Below, piece by piece: positions 1-8,649 of a stretch of 64,000 nucleotides of DNA (positions within the stretch are counted from its first letter, which is position 1; each line of letters starts with the position of its first letter). The DNA is from Alistipes sp. Its GTDB lineage: Bacteria; Bacteroidota; Bacteroidia; Bacteroidales; Rikenellaceae. The DNA lies in the NCBI GenBank assembly GCA_017520545.1, contig JAFXFM010000013.1, positions 1 through 64,000 on the forward strand. The letters run 5' to 3'. The notes under the pieces are model-generated. The model made no database searches. It was not told where the DNA came from and saw only the letters and a program-made list of their open reading frames with translations. Made by a program: the position numbers and the translations under genes.

Positions 1-1
1 A

Positions 2-2932
2 ATCAACGCTGCTACTGTTCGCGAGTTCACCGAATTCACCTACGAGGCTAACACCAACGACAGCGAGGATGTATTCATCATCGACAGCAAGGAGGCTCTC
101 ATCGAGTTCGCTCGCATTGCTTCGGTATTCTATCCACGCACCAGGGCGCAGGTTACCGCTACTATCGATATGAGCGGCTACGACTGGAAGCCAATCGAGG
201 GCTTCGGCGCTTACGAGTTCGATGGTGGTAGCAATGAAGAGTGCTCAATCAATGGTTTGAACGCTCCTTTGTTCGGCACTACAAGCGCAACTATCCAGAA
301 TGTGAAGTTGACAGATGTTGCCATCACTTTAGAAAATCCTTCGGGTAGCAAAGGTGCTTTGGTGTGCCTTATGAGTGGTGGCTCGATTAACAATTGCGAG
401 GTTGCCGGTACTCTTTCGGTTAGCGACCCTACCAATACTTACGCCTTTGGTGGTGTTGTCGGATATGCTACAGGCGCGGCAACCATCTCGCACGTAGTGA
501 ATCGCTGTGCTGTATCGGTTGATATTTCGAACAACCAAGAGGTATATATTGGCGGAGTGTTAGGTAGAACAGCACAACCGTTAAGCATAACCTATTGCGA
601 CAACCACGGTGCCCTGACTCTCACGGGTGAGAACACTGCGGGTGTCCGCATCGGTGGTATCATTGGCTACATTTCGTCTGGCGGTACAACTACTGCCGAA
701 TATTTGAATAATCACGCAGTTTTGACAACTACCCACAAGGCTGGTGGGGACGCTCACATTGGAGGAATCTTTGGCTCGATATTCGCTAAATCTTCGATTG
801 AGAACAGTTACAACAAACCGGGTGCCAACCTAAGTGTATATGGTGTTCCGGGAGATACTTCGATTGGCGGTATTGCAGGATATGGCTCATCGGCATTAGA
901 TATCGACACCTGCGAGAATAGTGGTAATATCTCTTTCTCTTATGAGGCTACGACACAGACTATGATTGGTGGAATCTACGGATTCAACAACTCATCCGGC
1001 GCCAAGACCATTAAGAATGTTACCAACCACGGCTCAATCACTGTTGAGGGTTCGAATACTCACCACATTCGTACCGGAGGCGTTATAGGTTATAGCAATT
1101 CCAATACAACATTGGAGAATTTGACCAACAACGGTGCTATAAATGTTTCTGCCTCTTCGAAAGCCGGATTCTGCGGAGGTGTTATTGCATATTCAGGATC
1201 AAATACCGGAACAAACATCATAAATAATGGTACAGTTACCTATTCGGGAACTGCACAAGAGGAGCAGTTGCGATTTGGCGGTTGCATAGCGTATGCTTCG
1301 GGAGGTTCATACAAAACTATGAAGAATAACGCAACAGCCACTTTGACACTTACCGGTACTTCAGCCAAGAGTGTTATCTATGCAGGTGGTGTTGTAGGTC
1401 AGAATACATCGGAGATAGATGGAGGCGAGAACCACGCAACGATTTCGTTTGAAGGATCTTCGGTTAAGTCATATCAAGCAGGCGGTGTTGTTGGCAATTC
1501 TACCAAGAGCATAAAAAATTCTAAAAACTTTGGTGCTATAACCTTCGGCGGAACAGCTGGCACAATGTATTATGCGGGCGGTGTTGTTGGCTCGACTACC
1601 AACACTTTGACTTCGCTGACAAATAATGGCTCTGTAACTTTCAATGGTACTGCCGTTGAGAATCACAATGTTGGCGGTGTTGTAGGTAGAGCCGTATGTA
1701 CTGCCCTCACCACATTGGAGAATAAGGCCACTGTTACCTTCGCAGGACAGACTACAACCGGAACAAAGCCGGAGTATTCAGATGACACTTGTACTAGTTT
1801 TGGCGGTGTTGTAGGCGTGGTTATGGGTACAGCCAATGCACTCTGCGAGGTGAGCGGATTGACAAATATCGGAGTAGCGACAATAGGCGCACTAAACAAA
1901 GGACTGAAAACAGGATATAGTAACCTCGGCGGTGTTATCGGTTACGCTATATATTGCAACCTCGATAATTGCGACAATACTGCAACCGAATTTAAGCAAG
2001 AGGCTACTGCTACAATCTATAAACTCGAATATGGCTCAAACAAGCACGGAGTTTACATCGGTGGCGTAGCAGGTTATTGTAAGGAGATGGGTACAATCGA
2101 GAACTGCGACAATAGCGCAACCTTAAATCTTAATGCTAATAACGCTATCCACCACTATATAGGAGGTCTCTTTGGTCTAGTTGAAACATCTTCAACAACA
2201 ACATCTGTTGAGGTTTCGAATTGTAGCAATAGCGGTAATTTTGCACCGGGTGCTACCTTTACTACAAAGCGTTTCCGTCTTGGTGGCGTTGCAGGTACTA
2301 ACACAAATGTAAACTATACACAGTGCAGCAACAGTGGTACTATATCATACACTCCGGGTACAGTCCTTGCAAATCAGTTCTACTGCGGTGGACTTTTTGG
2401 TATACTGTCAGCAGGAGGTGCGACCTCTTGTTTCAACACAGGAGATATCACTCTCGGTAAAAACACCACAACCAGCGGTGCTGCTACATACATTGGAGGT
2501 CTTGTGGGCTCTAATTCCGGAAACTGCAAAGATAGCCACTCCCTCTGCGATATAACAATCGACGGGGAGTGGGTGAATACCGGTGCTCGTATTGGAGGTG
2601 CTGTTGGCACTACATCAAAACCACTCGACAATGTTACCGTATTCTGCAACATTACTGCCATAGGTCGTAGTGGAAAGGTTGGTATGGTTGAGGGTAAGGC
2701 TTATGCCGAGGATTCAAAGGCTGCAAACTGTAAGATTGGTGGCAGTCTTGTGTTTGCAAAGGTTGACGGAGGTGTTGATGCAAATGGAGATAACCAAATT
2801 CTCGACGATCCGGGCAAAATGACTGCCGAGAACTGGTTTAACTACATCTATCTTGATGCTGTAACCGAGGAGGTTGCAACAGCCGATGGTTGTTCGTTGC
2901 TCACAGAGAAACCAGCAGTTCCAGCAAACTAA
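2..2932 (+). CDS. Giant GLUG-repeat surface protein (5' end outside window)
   Basis: The reading frame is open from base 2 to the stop at 2930-2932, so the gene begins upstream and only its last 976 codons are seen. The protein is built almost wholly of repeats of about 40-60 residues. Each has a core such as IGGVVGY followed by a segment like NCxNxGxI, the pattern of GLUG-type beta-helix repeats in bacterial adhesins. The start of the visible part (IDSKEALIEFARIA, then IDMSGYDWKPIEGF) matches the corresponding region of the 1,864-residue protein at 34712-40306, and both end in a cysteine and glycine-containing segment (IGGSL near the end, then DGCSLL). The two are therefore paralogues, and a lipoprotein signal is expected upstream of the window. 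A surface-exposed adhesin or structural role is inferred from the family. The ligand is unknown. Confidence 0.85.
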   Translation: MNAATVREFTEFTYEANTNDSEDVFIIDSKEALIEFARIASVFYPRTRAQVTATIDMSGYDWKPIEGFGAYEFDGGSNEECSINGLNAPLFGTTSATIQNVKLTDVAITLENPSGSKGALVCLMSGGSINNCEVAGTLSVSDPTNTYAFGGVVGYATGAATISHVVNRCAVSVDISNNQEVYIGGVLGRTAQPLSITYCDNHGALTLTGENTAGVRIGGIIGYISSGGTTTAEYLNNHAVLTTTHKAGGDAHIGGIFGSIFAKSSIENSYNKPGANLSVYGVPGDTSIGGIAGYGSSALDIDTCENSGNISFSYEATTQTMIGGIYGFNNSSGAKTIKNVTNHGSITVEGSNTHHIRTGGVIGYSNSNTTLENLTNNGAINVSASSKAGFCGGVIAYSGSNTGTNIINNGTVTYSGTAQEEQLRFGGCIAYASGGSYKTMKNNATATLTLTGTSAKSVIYAGGVVGQNTSEIDGGENHATISFEGSSVKSYQAGGVVGNSTKSIKNSKNFGAITFGGTAGTMYYAGGVVGSTTNTLTSLTNNGSVTFNGTAVENHNVGGVVGRAVCTALTTLENKATVTFAGQTTTGTKPEYSDDTCTSFGGVVGVVMGTANALCEVSGLTNIGVATIGALNKGLKTGYSNLGGVIGYAIYCNLDNCDNTATEFKQEATATIYKLEYGSNKHGVYIGGVAGYCKEMGTIENCDNSATLNLNANNAIHHYIGGLFGLVETSSTTTSVEVSNCSNSGNFAPGATFTTKRFRLGGVAGTNTNVNYTQCSNSGTISYTPGTVLANQFYCGGLFGILSAGGATSCFNTGDITLGKNTTTSGAATYIGGLVGSNSGNCKDSHSLCDITIDGEWVNTGARIGGAVGTTSKPLDNVTVFCNITAIGRSGKVGMVEGKAYAEDSKAANCKIGGSLVFAKVDGGVDANGDNQILDDPGKMTAENWFNYIYLDAVTEEVATADGCSLLTEKPAVPAN

Positions 2933-2968
2933 TTAACAGAATAGTGAAACGTTAAAAGATTGAAGACT

Positions 2969-3103
2969 ATGAAAAAGACAGTTTTGAGCTATTCTGCTCC
3001 ACAGATTGATATTTTTGAGGTTGTAGCCGAGCGTGGCTACATCGTAAGCACAGGAACGTCGCTTCCGGGCTTCACCGGCGAGGAAGACGATTTGATTTAC
3101 TAA
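2969..3103 (+). CDS. Small 44-residue peptide, unknown function
   Basis: An ATG at 2969 opens 44 codons ending in TAA at 3101-3103, 36 bases after the giant repeat gene and directly before a strong terminator, so it is probably the last gene of that operon. The N-terminus is MKKTVLSYSAPQIDIFEVV and the C-terminus is acidic (GEEDDLIY). There is no hydrophobic signal sequence, no transmembrane segment and no cysteine. From memory, short genes with a basic start, a Y/P segment and an acidic tail are frequent beside large surface-protein genes in Bacteroidales, usually annotated only as hypothetical. I do not recognise a function. A short exported or RiPP-like peptide is possible, but no processing enzyme is nearby. 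Confidence 0.6.
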   Translation: MKKTVLSYSAPQIDIFEVVAERGYIVSTGTSLPGFTGEEDDLIY

Positions 3104-3139
3104 AAAATTTGCGGGGCCTTCGGGCTCCGCAAATTTTTT
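3102..3139 (+). terminator. Intrinsic terminator after the giant repeat gene
   Basis: The GC stem GCGGGGCC/GGCTCCGC closes on a TTCG tetraloop. It is extended by an A-run and AAATTT/AAATTT pairing and followed by six Ts. It starts at the stop codon of the small peptide gene. Confidence 0.9.
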
Positions 3140-3388
3140 AACCATTAGCCATTGACCTTTTTATTAAGAATTGAGAATTTCCTATTACGTCATTCCGAAG
3201 GAGCGTAGCGACTGTGGGAATCTTACACGTTCTGTTTTTCGCACGAGCGATTTATGTCGTCGGACTTTCATCTCTCCATTTTGTGTTTTAACCCCACTTT
3301 TGGGGCTTTTCCTCCTTGCGGCTCGGAAAAATGCAAACAAATTTGCTTTTTTCTCTCGCTCCGCATCGTCGGTTCCGTTTATTTTTCA
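3140..3388. other. Intergenic stretch without a recognisable gene
   Basis: About 250 bases lie between the terminator and the uppP promoter. The stretch contains a fragment around 3191-3220 (CATTCCGAAGGAGCGTAGCG) of a kind that, from memory, recurs between genes in Bacteroidales genomes. The small open frames here are not supported by codon bias. No RNA gene was recognised. Confidence 0.5.
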
Positions 3389-3396
3389 TACCTTTG
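3389..3396 (+). promoter_or_regulatory. Promoter -7 box of uppP
   Basis: TACCTTTG matches the Bacteroidota -7 consensus TAnnTTTG, 27 bases before the ATG at 3424. No clear TTTG -33 box is seen at the usual spacing. Confidence 0.55.
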
Positions 3397-3423
3397 TACG
3401 AAATTTTGAATTATTGTGCAGAT

Positions 3424-4221
3424 ATGGAAGAGTTGAATCTAATAGAGGCGATAGTCCTCGGTTTAGTGCAGGGTCTGACCGAATTTTTGCCGGTGTCGAG
3501 TAGCGGACATCTCCAGCTGGCAAAGGAGTTGATGGGCGTGGAGTTGCCCGAAAATCTAACTTTTGACGTAACACTTCACGCAGCTACGGTGTTGAGTACT
3601 ATAGTTGTGTTGTGGCACGAGATATGGCGAATACTTAAAGGTACATTCGTATTCTCAGGCAAGATTAACGATGAGCAGGCCTATGTCCTGAAACTTATTA
3701 TCTCGATGATTCCGATAGGTATTGTCGGCTTCTGCTTCAAGGATTATATCGACAAGGTGTCGGATAATATCCTCTTGGTAGGAGTGATGTTGCTCTGCAC
3801 ATCGGCTTTACTCACCTTCGCATATAAGGCAAAACAACGCAAGAAGGAGACAATTTCGTATCGCGATGCATTGATAATAGGTATTGCGCAGGCGTGCGCG
3901 ACATTGCCCGGACTTTCGCGCTCGGGTACGACTATCGCTACGGGCTTGTTGCTCGGAAATAAGAAGGAGTCGGTGGCGCAGTTCTCGTTCCTGATGGTGC
4001 TGGCACCAATTTTAGGCGAGGCTTTGCTCGAAGTCGTTAAGGGCGAATTTGGTGGCGGCGTGGAGTTGTTGCCACTTGTAGCGGGATTCGTAACGGCATT
4101 TGTTACGGGCGCATTGGCTTGTAAGTTTATGCTCGAAATTGTGAAGCGTGGAAAACTTATCTGGTTTGCTATCTACTGCGCTATTGTGGGTGTGATAACA
4201 ATTGCAACACAGCTTCTGTAA
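3424..4221 (+). CDS. uppP: Undecaprenyl-diphosphatase
   Basis: This is an integral membrane enzyme of 265 residues that dephosphorylates undecaprenyl pyrophosphate to recycle the lipid carrier for peptidoglycan and surface glycans. It shows the BacA/UppP signatures: the N-terminal [20 protein letters not shown] with SGHL, and the second motif [10 protein letters not shown] in the middle, with several hydrophobic segments. The ATG at 3424 gives the usual family N-terminus ([10 protein letters not shown]). The frame is open further upstream to 3316, but that part lies across the promoter and looks non-coding. The truB start codon follows immediately (ATG at 4223), so the two are probably co-transcribed. 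Confidence 0.95.
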   Translation: MEELNLIEAIVLGLVQGLTEFLPVSSSGHLQLAKELMGVELPENLTFDVTLHAATVLSTIVVLWHEIWRILKGTFVFSGKINDEQAYVLKLIISMIPIGIVGFCFKDYIDKVSDNILLVGVMLLCTSALLTFAYKAKQRKKETISYRDALIIGIAQACATLPGLSRSGTTIATGLLLGNKKESVAQFSFLMVLAPILGEALLEVVKGEFGGGVELLPLVAGFVTAFVTGALACKFMLEIVKRGKLIWFAIYCAIVGVITIATQLL

Positions 4222-4222
4222 T

Positions 4223-4933
4223 ATGGAATTGAAAGATATGAACCTCAAAGAGGAGGGCTATATCGCGGTTATCGACAAACCGCTCGAATGGACCTCTTCG
4301 GATGTGGTGCGAAAGATAAAGTTCCGTCTGAATAAGATGGGATTTCGAAAAATTAAGGTCGGACACGCGGGTACGCTCGACCCATTGGCTACGGGAATTT
4401 TGTTGGTGTGCATAGGTAAGGCGACCAAGCAGGTCGATGCTTTGCAGGCCGAGCGCAAGGAGTATGTGGCGGAGTTGATGCTCGGAGCCACAACTCCGAG
4501 TTACGATATGGAGCACCCTGTGGATAGGACCTATCCTACGGAACACATCACCCGCGAGAAGGTCGAAGCGGCATTGCTCTCGCTTACGGGCGAGCGCTTG
4601 CAAGCACCGCCAATCTACTCGGCAAAGAAGGTCGAGGGGCTGCGTGCCTACGAGTTGGCACGAGCCGGCGAGCAGGTGGAGTTGCGCAAGGCGTTGATAA
4701 CCATCTATTCGATAACGCTCGAGGAGTACGATATGCCGAAGGTGCGTATCAGGGTGGAGTGCAGCAAGGGTACATATATCCGTTCGTTGGCACAGGAGAT
4801 TGGCGAGGCTTTGGAGAGCGGAGCCTATCTTACATCGTTGCGACGCACCCGAAATGGTAAATTTTCGGAGACTGATGCTATCTCTTTGGACGATTTTTTG
4901 AAAAAGTTACCTATTGACGAAACAAAAGAGTAA
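4223..4933 (+). CDS. truB: tRNA pseudouridine(55) synthase
   Basis: This enzyme of 236 residues isomerises U55 in the T-loop of tRNAs to pseudouridine. The TruB motif with the catalytic aspartate is present (GHAGTLDPLATGIL, Asp in TLDP), as are the later motifs PPIYSAKKVEGLRAYELAR and the tRNA-binding region CSKGTYIRSLA. The ATG at 4223 comes just after the uppP stop. An in-frame ATG at 4238 and one at 4202 inside uppP are alternatives. No Shine-Dalgarno decides between them. It probably lies in the same transcript as uppP. Confidence 0.95.
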   Translation: MELKDMNLKEEGYIAVIDKPLEWTSSDVVRKIKFRLNKMGFRKIKVGHAGTLDPLATGILLVCIGKATKQVDALQAERKEYVAELMLGATTPSYDMEHPVDRTYPTEHITREKVEAALLSLTGERLQAPPIYSAKKVEGLRAYELARAGEQVELRKALITIYSITLEEYDMPKVRIRVECSKGTYIRSLAQEIGEALESGAYLTSLRRTRNGKFSETDAISLDDFLKKLPIDETKE

Positions 4934-5014
4934 TTTTTTCGTAGTATTTACGATTGTTGTGCATTTGTTTGCACGAAAATCAATTTGTAGAGGGTAAAAC
5001 TTTTATAAAATTAT

Positions 5015-6064
5015 ATGAAACTATCACACTATGACTTCGATTTCAATCCGGATTTGATTGCCAAATATCCGGAGATAAATCGTGATGATGCTCGATTGCT
5101 GGTCGTTCACCGCGACACAGGCGAAGTCGAGCATAAATTGTTTAAAGACATTATCGAGTACTTCGAGGAGGGCGACACCTTCGTCCTTAATGACACAAAG
5201 GTGTTTCCGGCGCGACTCTATGGCAACAAGGAGAAGACCGGTGCTGAGATTGAGGTATTCTTGCTTCGCGAGTTGAACCGCGAGCTGAAGTTGTGGGACG
5301 TCTTGGTTGATCCTGCGCGTAAAATCCGTATTGGTAATAAGTTGTACTTTGGCGAGGACGATATTCTCGGTGCCGAGGTTATCGACAATACCACTTCGCG
5401 CGGCCGTACCCTTCGTTTCCTCTACGATGGTCCGTACGAGGAGTTCAAGGAGGTGCTCTTCCGCTTGGGCGAGACTCCGCTCCCATCGTGGGTGCGCGAG
5501 AAGGTTGAGCCCGAGGATGCCGAGAACTATCAGACAATTTTTGCCGAGAAGGAGGGCGCGGTGGTTGCACCTACGGCAGGTATGCACTTCTCGAAGCATT
5601 TGTTGAAACGAATGGAGATTTTCGGCATCGAAAAGACCTTCGTTACTCTGCACGCCGGCTTGGGCAACTTCCGTACTGTTGATGTGGAGGATTTGTCGAA
5701 GCATAAGGTTGATTCCGAGCAGTTCATCGTAACGCCGGAGAGTGCCGAGGTTATCAACAAGGCAAAGCGCGAGAATCACAAGGTTGTGGCTATCGGTACT
5801 ACCGTTATGCGTACGCTCGAAACTGTTGTTTCAACTCACGGAATGGTTACACCGCAGGAGGGTTGGACCAACAAGTTTATATTCGCTCCGTACGACTTCA
5901 CCGTGGCAGATGCGATGGTTTCGAACCTTCACACTCCTGGTTCAACACAGTTGATGATGGTGGCTGCATTTGGTGGTTACAATACTATTATGGACGCCTA
6001 CAAAATTGCAGTTGAGGAGGGGTATCGCTTCGGAACATACGGAGATGCGATGCTGATTCTCTAA
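5015..6064 (+). CDS. queA: S-adenosylmethionine:tRNA ribosyltransferase-isomerase
   Basis: The enzyme of 349 residues transfers the ribosyl part of SAM to preQ1-modified tRNA to make epoxyqueuosine. It shows the family's starting region ([18 protein letters not shown]), the conserved [12 protein letters not shown], the [10 protein letters not shown] segment, [14 protein letters not shown] and the C-terminal YGDAMLIL. Length and both ends agree with the family. The intergenic region before it (4934-5014) holds a weak hairpin (GTGCA/TGCAC near 4960-4974). I see no preQ1 riboswitch. Confidence 0.97.
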   Translation: MKLSHYDFDFNPDLIAKYPEINRDDARLLVVHRDTGEVEHKLFKDIIEYFEEGDTFVLNDTKVFPARLYGNKEKTGAEIEVFLLRELNRELKLWDVLVDPARKIRIGNKLYFGEDDILGAEVIDNTTSRGRTLRFLYDGPYEEFKEVLFRLGETPLPSWVREKVEPEDAENYQTIFAEKEGAVVAPTAGMHFSKHLLKRMEIFGIEKTFVTLHAGLGNFRTVDVEDLSKHKVDSEQFIVTPESAEVINKAKRENHKVVAIGTTVMRTLETVVSTHGMVTPQEGWTNKFIFAPYDFTVADAMVSNLHTPGSTQLMMVAAFGGYNTIMDAYKIAVEEGYRFGTYGDAMLIL

Positions 6065-6112
6065 AAAAAATAATTCGAAAAACCTGTTTGTAAAACATAA
6101 AAACCAAAAGCG

Positions 6113-6922
6113 ATGGCGAACAACAAGATATTGTACATTTGTCAGCAGATAATGCCTTATCTCCCCGAGAACGAGGAGTCGAGCTTGTGCCGACAGCTTT
6201 CGCAAGCTATGCAGGAGCGTGGTAATGAGATTCGAACATTTATGCCTCGCTACGGCTGTGTAAATGAACGCCGCAACCAACTTCACGAGGTGATACGACT
6301 CTCGGGTATGAACCTTATTATCAACGATGACGACCATCAGTTGATAATCAAGGTGTCGTCGATTCCTTCGGCTCGTATTCAGATATATTTTATCGACAAC
6401 GACGACTTTTTCTCACGTAAGGCGGCACTCACCAGTGAGGAGGGTAAGGAGTTCGAGGACAACGATGCGCGAATGATGTTCTTTGCACGTGGCGTGCTCG
6501 AAACGGTTAAGAAGTTGCAGTGGAGACCAAGTGTGGTGCATTGCCACGGCTGGTTCTCGGCTATTGCTCCTATCTATCTGCGCAATATGTTCAAGGACGA
6601 TCCTCTTCTTTGCGATGCGAAGATTGTGGTGTCGCTCTACGAGGATAAGTTCTCCACTCCGCTCAATGCGGAACTCGGCGAGAAACTCGTAAATGAGGGT
6701 GTACCGCAGGAGGAAGTTGCAAAAATGGAGGATACTTCATACGAAAATCTGATGCGTTTCGTTATAGAAAATGTCGATGGCGTGGTTGCCGGTTCGGAGA
6801 AAGCCGACAAGGCTTTGCTCGACTTTGCACGCGAGAGCGGCAAGAAGGTGCTCGACTACCACTCGCCAGAGGAGGATGGATTTTTTGATAACTATGACCG
6901 TTTCTATGAGGAACTATTCTAA
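6113..6922 (+). CDS. Truncated GT5 (glycogen/starch synthase-like) protein
   Basis: The 269 residues correspond only to the N-terminal Rossmann half of a GT5 glycogen synthase; the nucleotide-sugar-binding C-terminal half is absent. The N-terminal KxGGL loop that contacts ADP-glucose in true synthases is replaced by PYLPENEES. A conserved WRPSVVHCHGW segment remains (the DVVHAHDW region of the family). Short proteins of this kind occur upstream of DUF4270 lipoproteins in Bacteroidales and are usually annotated as glycogen synthase, but the missing elements argue against normal synthase activity. The stop at 6920-6922 overlaps the next gene by 17 bases, so the two are translationally linked. 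Confidence 0.8.
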   Translation: MANNKILYICQQIMPYLPENEESSLCRQLSQAMQERGNEIRTFMPRYGCVNERRNQLHEVIRLSGMNLIINDDDHQLIIKVSSIPSARIQIYFIDNDDFFSRKAALTSEEGKEFEDNDARMMFFARGVLETVKKLQWRPSVVHCHGWFSAIAPIYLRNMFKDDPLLCDAKIVVSLYEDKFSTPLNAELGEKLVNEGVPQEEVAKMEDTSYENLMRFVIENVDGVVAGSEKADKALLDFARESGKKVLDYHSPEEDGFFDNYDRFYEELF

Positions 6923-8594
6923 CGGATTTTGTAGAACCATATCGCTAATGCTCGTTGCTGTTGCGGCGCTCGCCTTCGTGGGCTGCTCGATGACTGCGGA
7001 CGATACTCTCGGCTCAAATATGATGCCCGAGCAGCAGGTTATGGTTATGCGCCATCTGAAATTCAAGGGAAATACAGTTGTTCGTTATAACCCTGAAACG
7101 GAGAAAAACGAGGAGAAAGATGCTTCGCTCGAAGGCAAAAACTTCCTCGAAACACGCCTCTATCGTACCGATTCGCTCCTTTCGTCGAATGTGGGAAAGG
7201 GCTATATCGGTGTACGTCGTAGCGATACGCTCGGTCTGCGTACTGCGGGCTTTGCTTCGACTATACTATATATGAATGCGATAGACGAGGCGAATGGTTT
7301 TGGCTACAAACCAATCTTCGATACGATGAAGTTGGTACTCTCCATCAAAAACTATGGCGGCGATACACTCGTACCAATCCGCTACAAGGTTTACGAGTTG
7401 AAGAAACCGTTGGCGGAGAATGTGTTGAAGTACGATGAAAAACGAGATAAGGATTCGATAGCGTACATCAATTGCGATTTGAGTGCAGTCTATGATGAGT
7501 CGAAGCCTATTTTCGAGTTTACATTCCCGAAGAGCGAGTTGAAAGAGGGTCCTTCGACTTTGATGATTCCGATGGAGAATACAGAGTACTCTTGGGATTA
7601 CGCTCGTCGATTGATGCTTATTCCGGACAACTACGCCGCTGCTGATAGCGATTGGGACGGCTATGGTCGTACCGACGTAGAGTGCTACACCGACGACAAA
7701 AAGTGGGTGGAGAAGTTCTATGGTTTGTATATCAAGCCGGACGTGGCGAATACGCCGCAGAATCTTCGTGGCGCGATGTATGAATTGGACCTTTCGGCTT
7801 CGGGTGTGATGTTGCAGGGTAGAAGTCGCAATCCGCAGGATCCTTCGATGATTAAGGATACGGTGGGTATGTACTACTACTTCTATGATAAGGAGTCAAA
7901 GTACAACACTTCGGTCAATAAAGTTGAACACGACTATACGCAGGGCCTTTCGGGTACACCGTTGCTCGGAAGCGTGGAGATGGACTGCTCGAAGTCGCGT
8001 GAGGAGCGCACTCGTCTCTCTACCGGATATGTCGAGGGTTTGGGTGGTCCGGCAACCGAGATATACCTTACTGATGACTTTTTGAAGGAGTTGGTGGCGC
8101 TCGAAACCACCGAGCAGGGTGAGTTCTCGCGAATGGGTGTCAATCAGTGTCTGCTTACGATATATGTGGCAGGAGCTGACTACGATTGGAACGTAACGCA
8201 GAGTCGCGCCGAGCAATTGACACCGCTCTTGAATAGTTCGTTTACCCGTTTGGGTACATATTTGAACTACAATACACTCTCGCCGATTATAGATTATGAT
8301 TACGTATATGAGAATACCTACGATACGGATATCAACTACAACGGATACCTCGATCGTAGTCGTGGTTGCTACATTATGAATATCACGGCTCATATTCAGA
8401 AGCTGTTTAATACTATTCGTCAGGACGACGGCACATACGATGTTACCAAGGCCGACGAGAAGTTTCGTAGTTTGTATGTTGGAGCGGAGGCGTCGGCTCC
8501 ATATGCGCTCACCGAGAGTGTATTGCAGGGGCAGGACGACGGCAGTAATGATGCTCCGATACAGATTGATTTGACATATACATTGGTAAAGTAG
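6906..8594 (+). CDS. DUF4270 family lipoprotein
   Basis: The product is an exported lipoprotein of 562 residues. A hydrophobic signal (SLMLVAVAALAFVGC) ends in a lipobox with the cysteine at about residue 27, followed by the typical SMTADDTLGSNMMP. The body matches the pattern of DUF4270 proteins, which are common in Bacteroidota and of unknown function: RLYRTDSLL, repeated jelly-roll-like beta segments, and ITAHIQKLFN near the end. The ATG at 6906 is chosen because it gives the signal peptide directly. The frame is open to 6771, but that part overlaps the preceding gene and encodes an implausible Arg-rich segment. It is probably anchored in the outer or inner membrane facing the periplasm or surface. 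Confidence 0.85.
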   Translation: MRNYSNGFCRTISLMLVAVAALAFVGCSMTADDTLGSNMMPEQQVMVMRHLKFKGNTVVRYNPETEKNEEKDASLEGKNFLETRLYRTDSLLSSNVGKGYIGVRRSDTLGLRTAGFASTILYMNAIDEANGFGYKPIFDTMKLVLSIKNYGGDTLVPIRYKVYELKKPLAENVLKYDEKRDKDSIAYINCDLSAVYDESKPIFEFTFPKSELKEGPSTLMIPMENTEYSWDYARRLMLIPDNYAAADSDWDGYGRTDVECYTDDKKWVEKFYGLYIKPDVANTPQNLRGAMYELDLSASGVMLQGRSRNPQDPSMIKDTVGMYYYFYDKESKYNTSVNKVEHDYTQGLSGTPLLGSVEMDCSKSREERTRLSTGYVEGLGGPATEIYLTDDFLKELVALETTEQGEFSRMGVNQCLLTIYVAGADYDWNVTQSRAEQLTPLLNSSFTRLGTYLNYNTLSPIIDYDYVYENTYDTDINYNGYLDRSRGCYIMNITAHIQKLFNTIRQDDGTYDVTKADEKFRSLYVGAEASAPYALTESVLQGQDDGSNDAPIQIDLTYTLVK

Positions 8595-8649
8595 TTTACA
8601 CGCACACCACGAGGGGGTGTACGGTGTTGAAAAGATATTTAAACAAAAG

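Noticed and set aside
4934-5014. Possible preQ1 riboswitch before queA
   Set aside because: Only a weak GTGCA/TGCAC hairpin is present, and no preQ1 pseudoknot pattern was found.
6771-6905. N-terminal extension of the DUF4270 gene
   Set aside because: It overlaps the preceding gene and has an implausible Arg-rich composition. The signal peptide begins at 6906.
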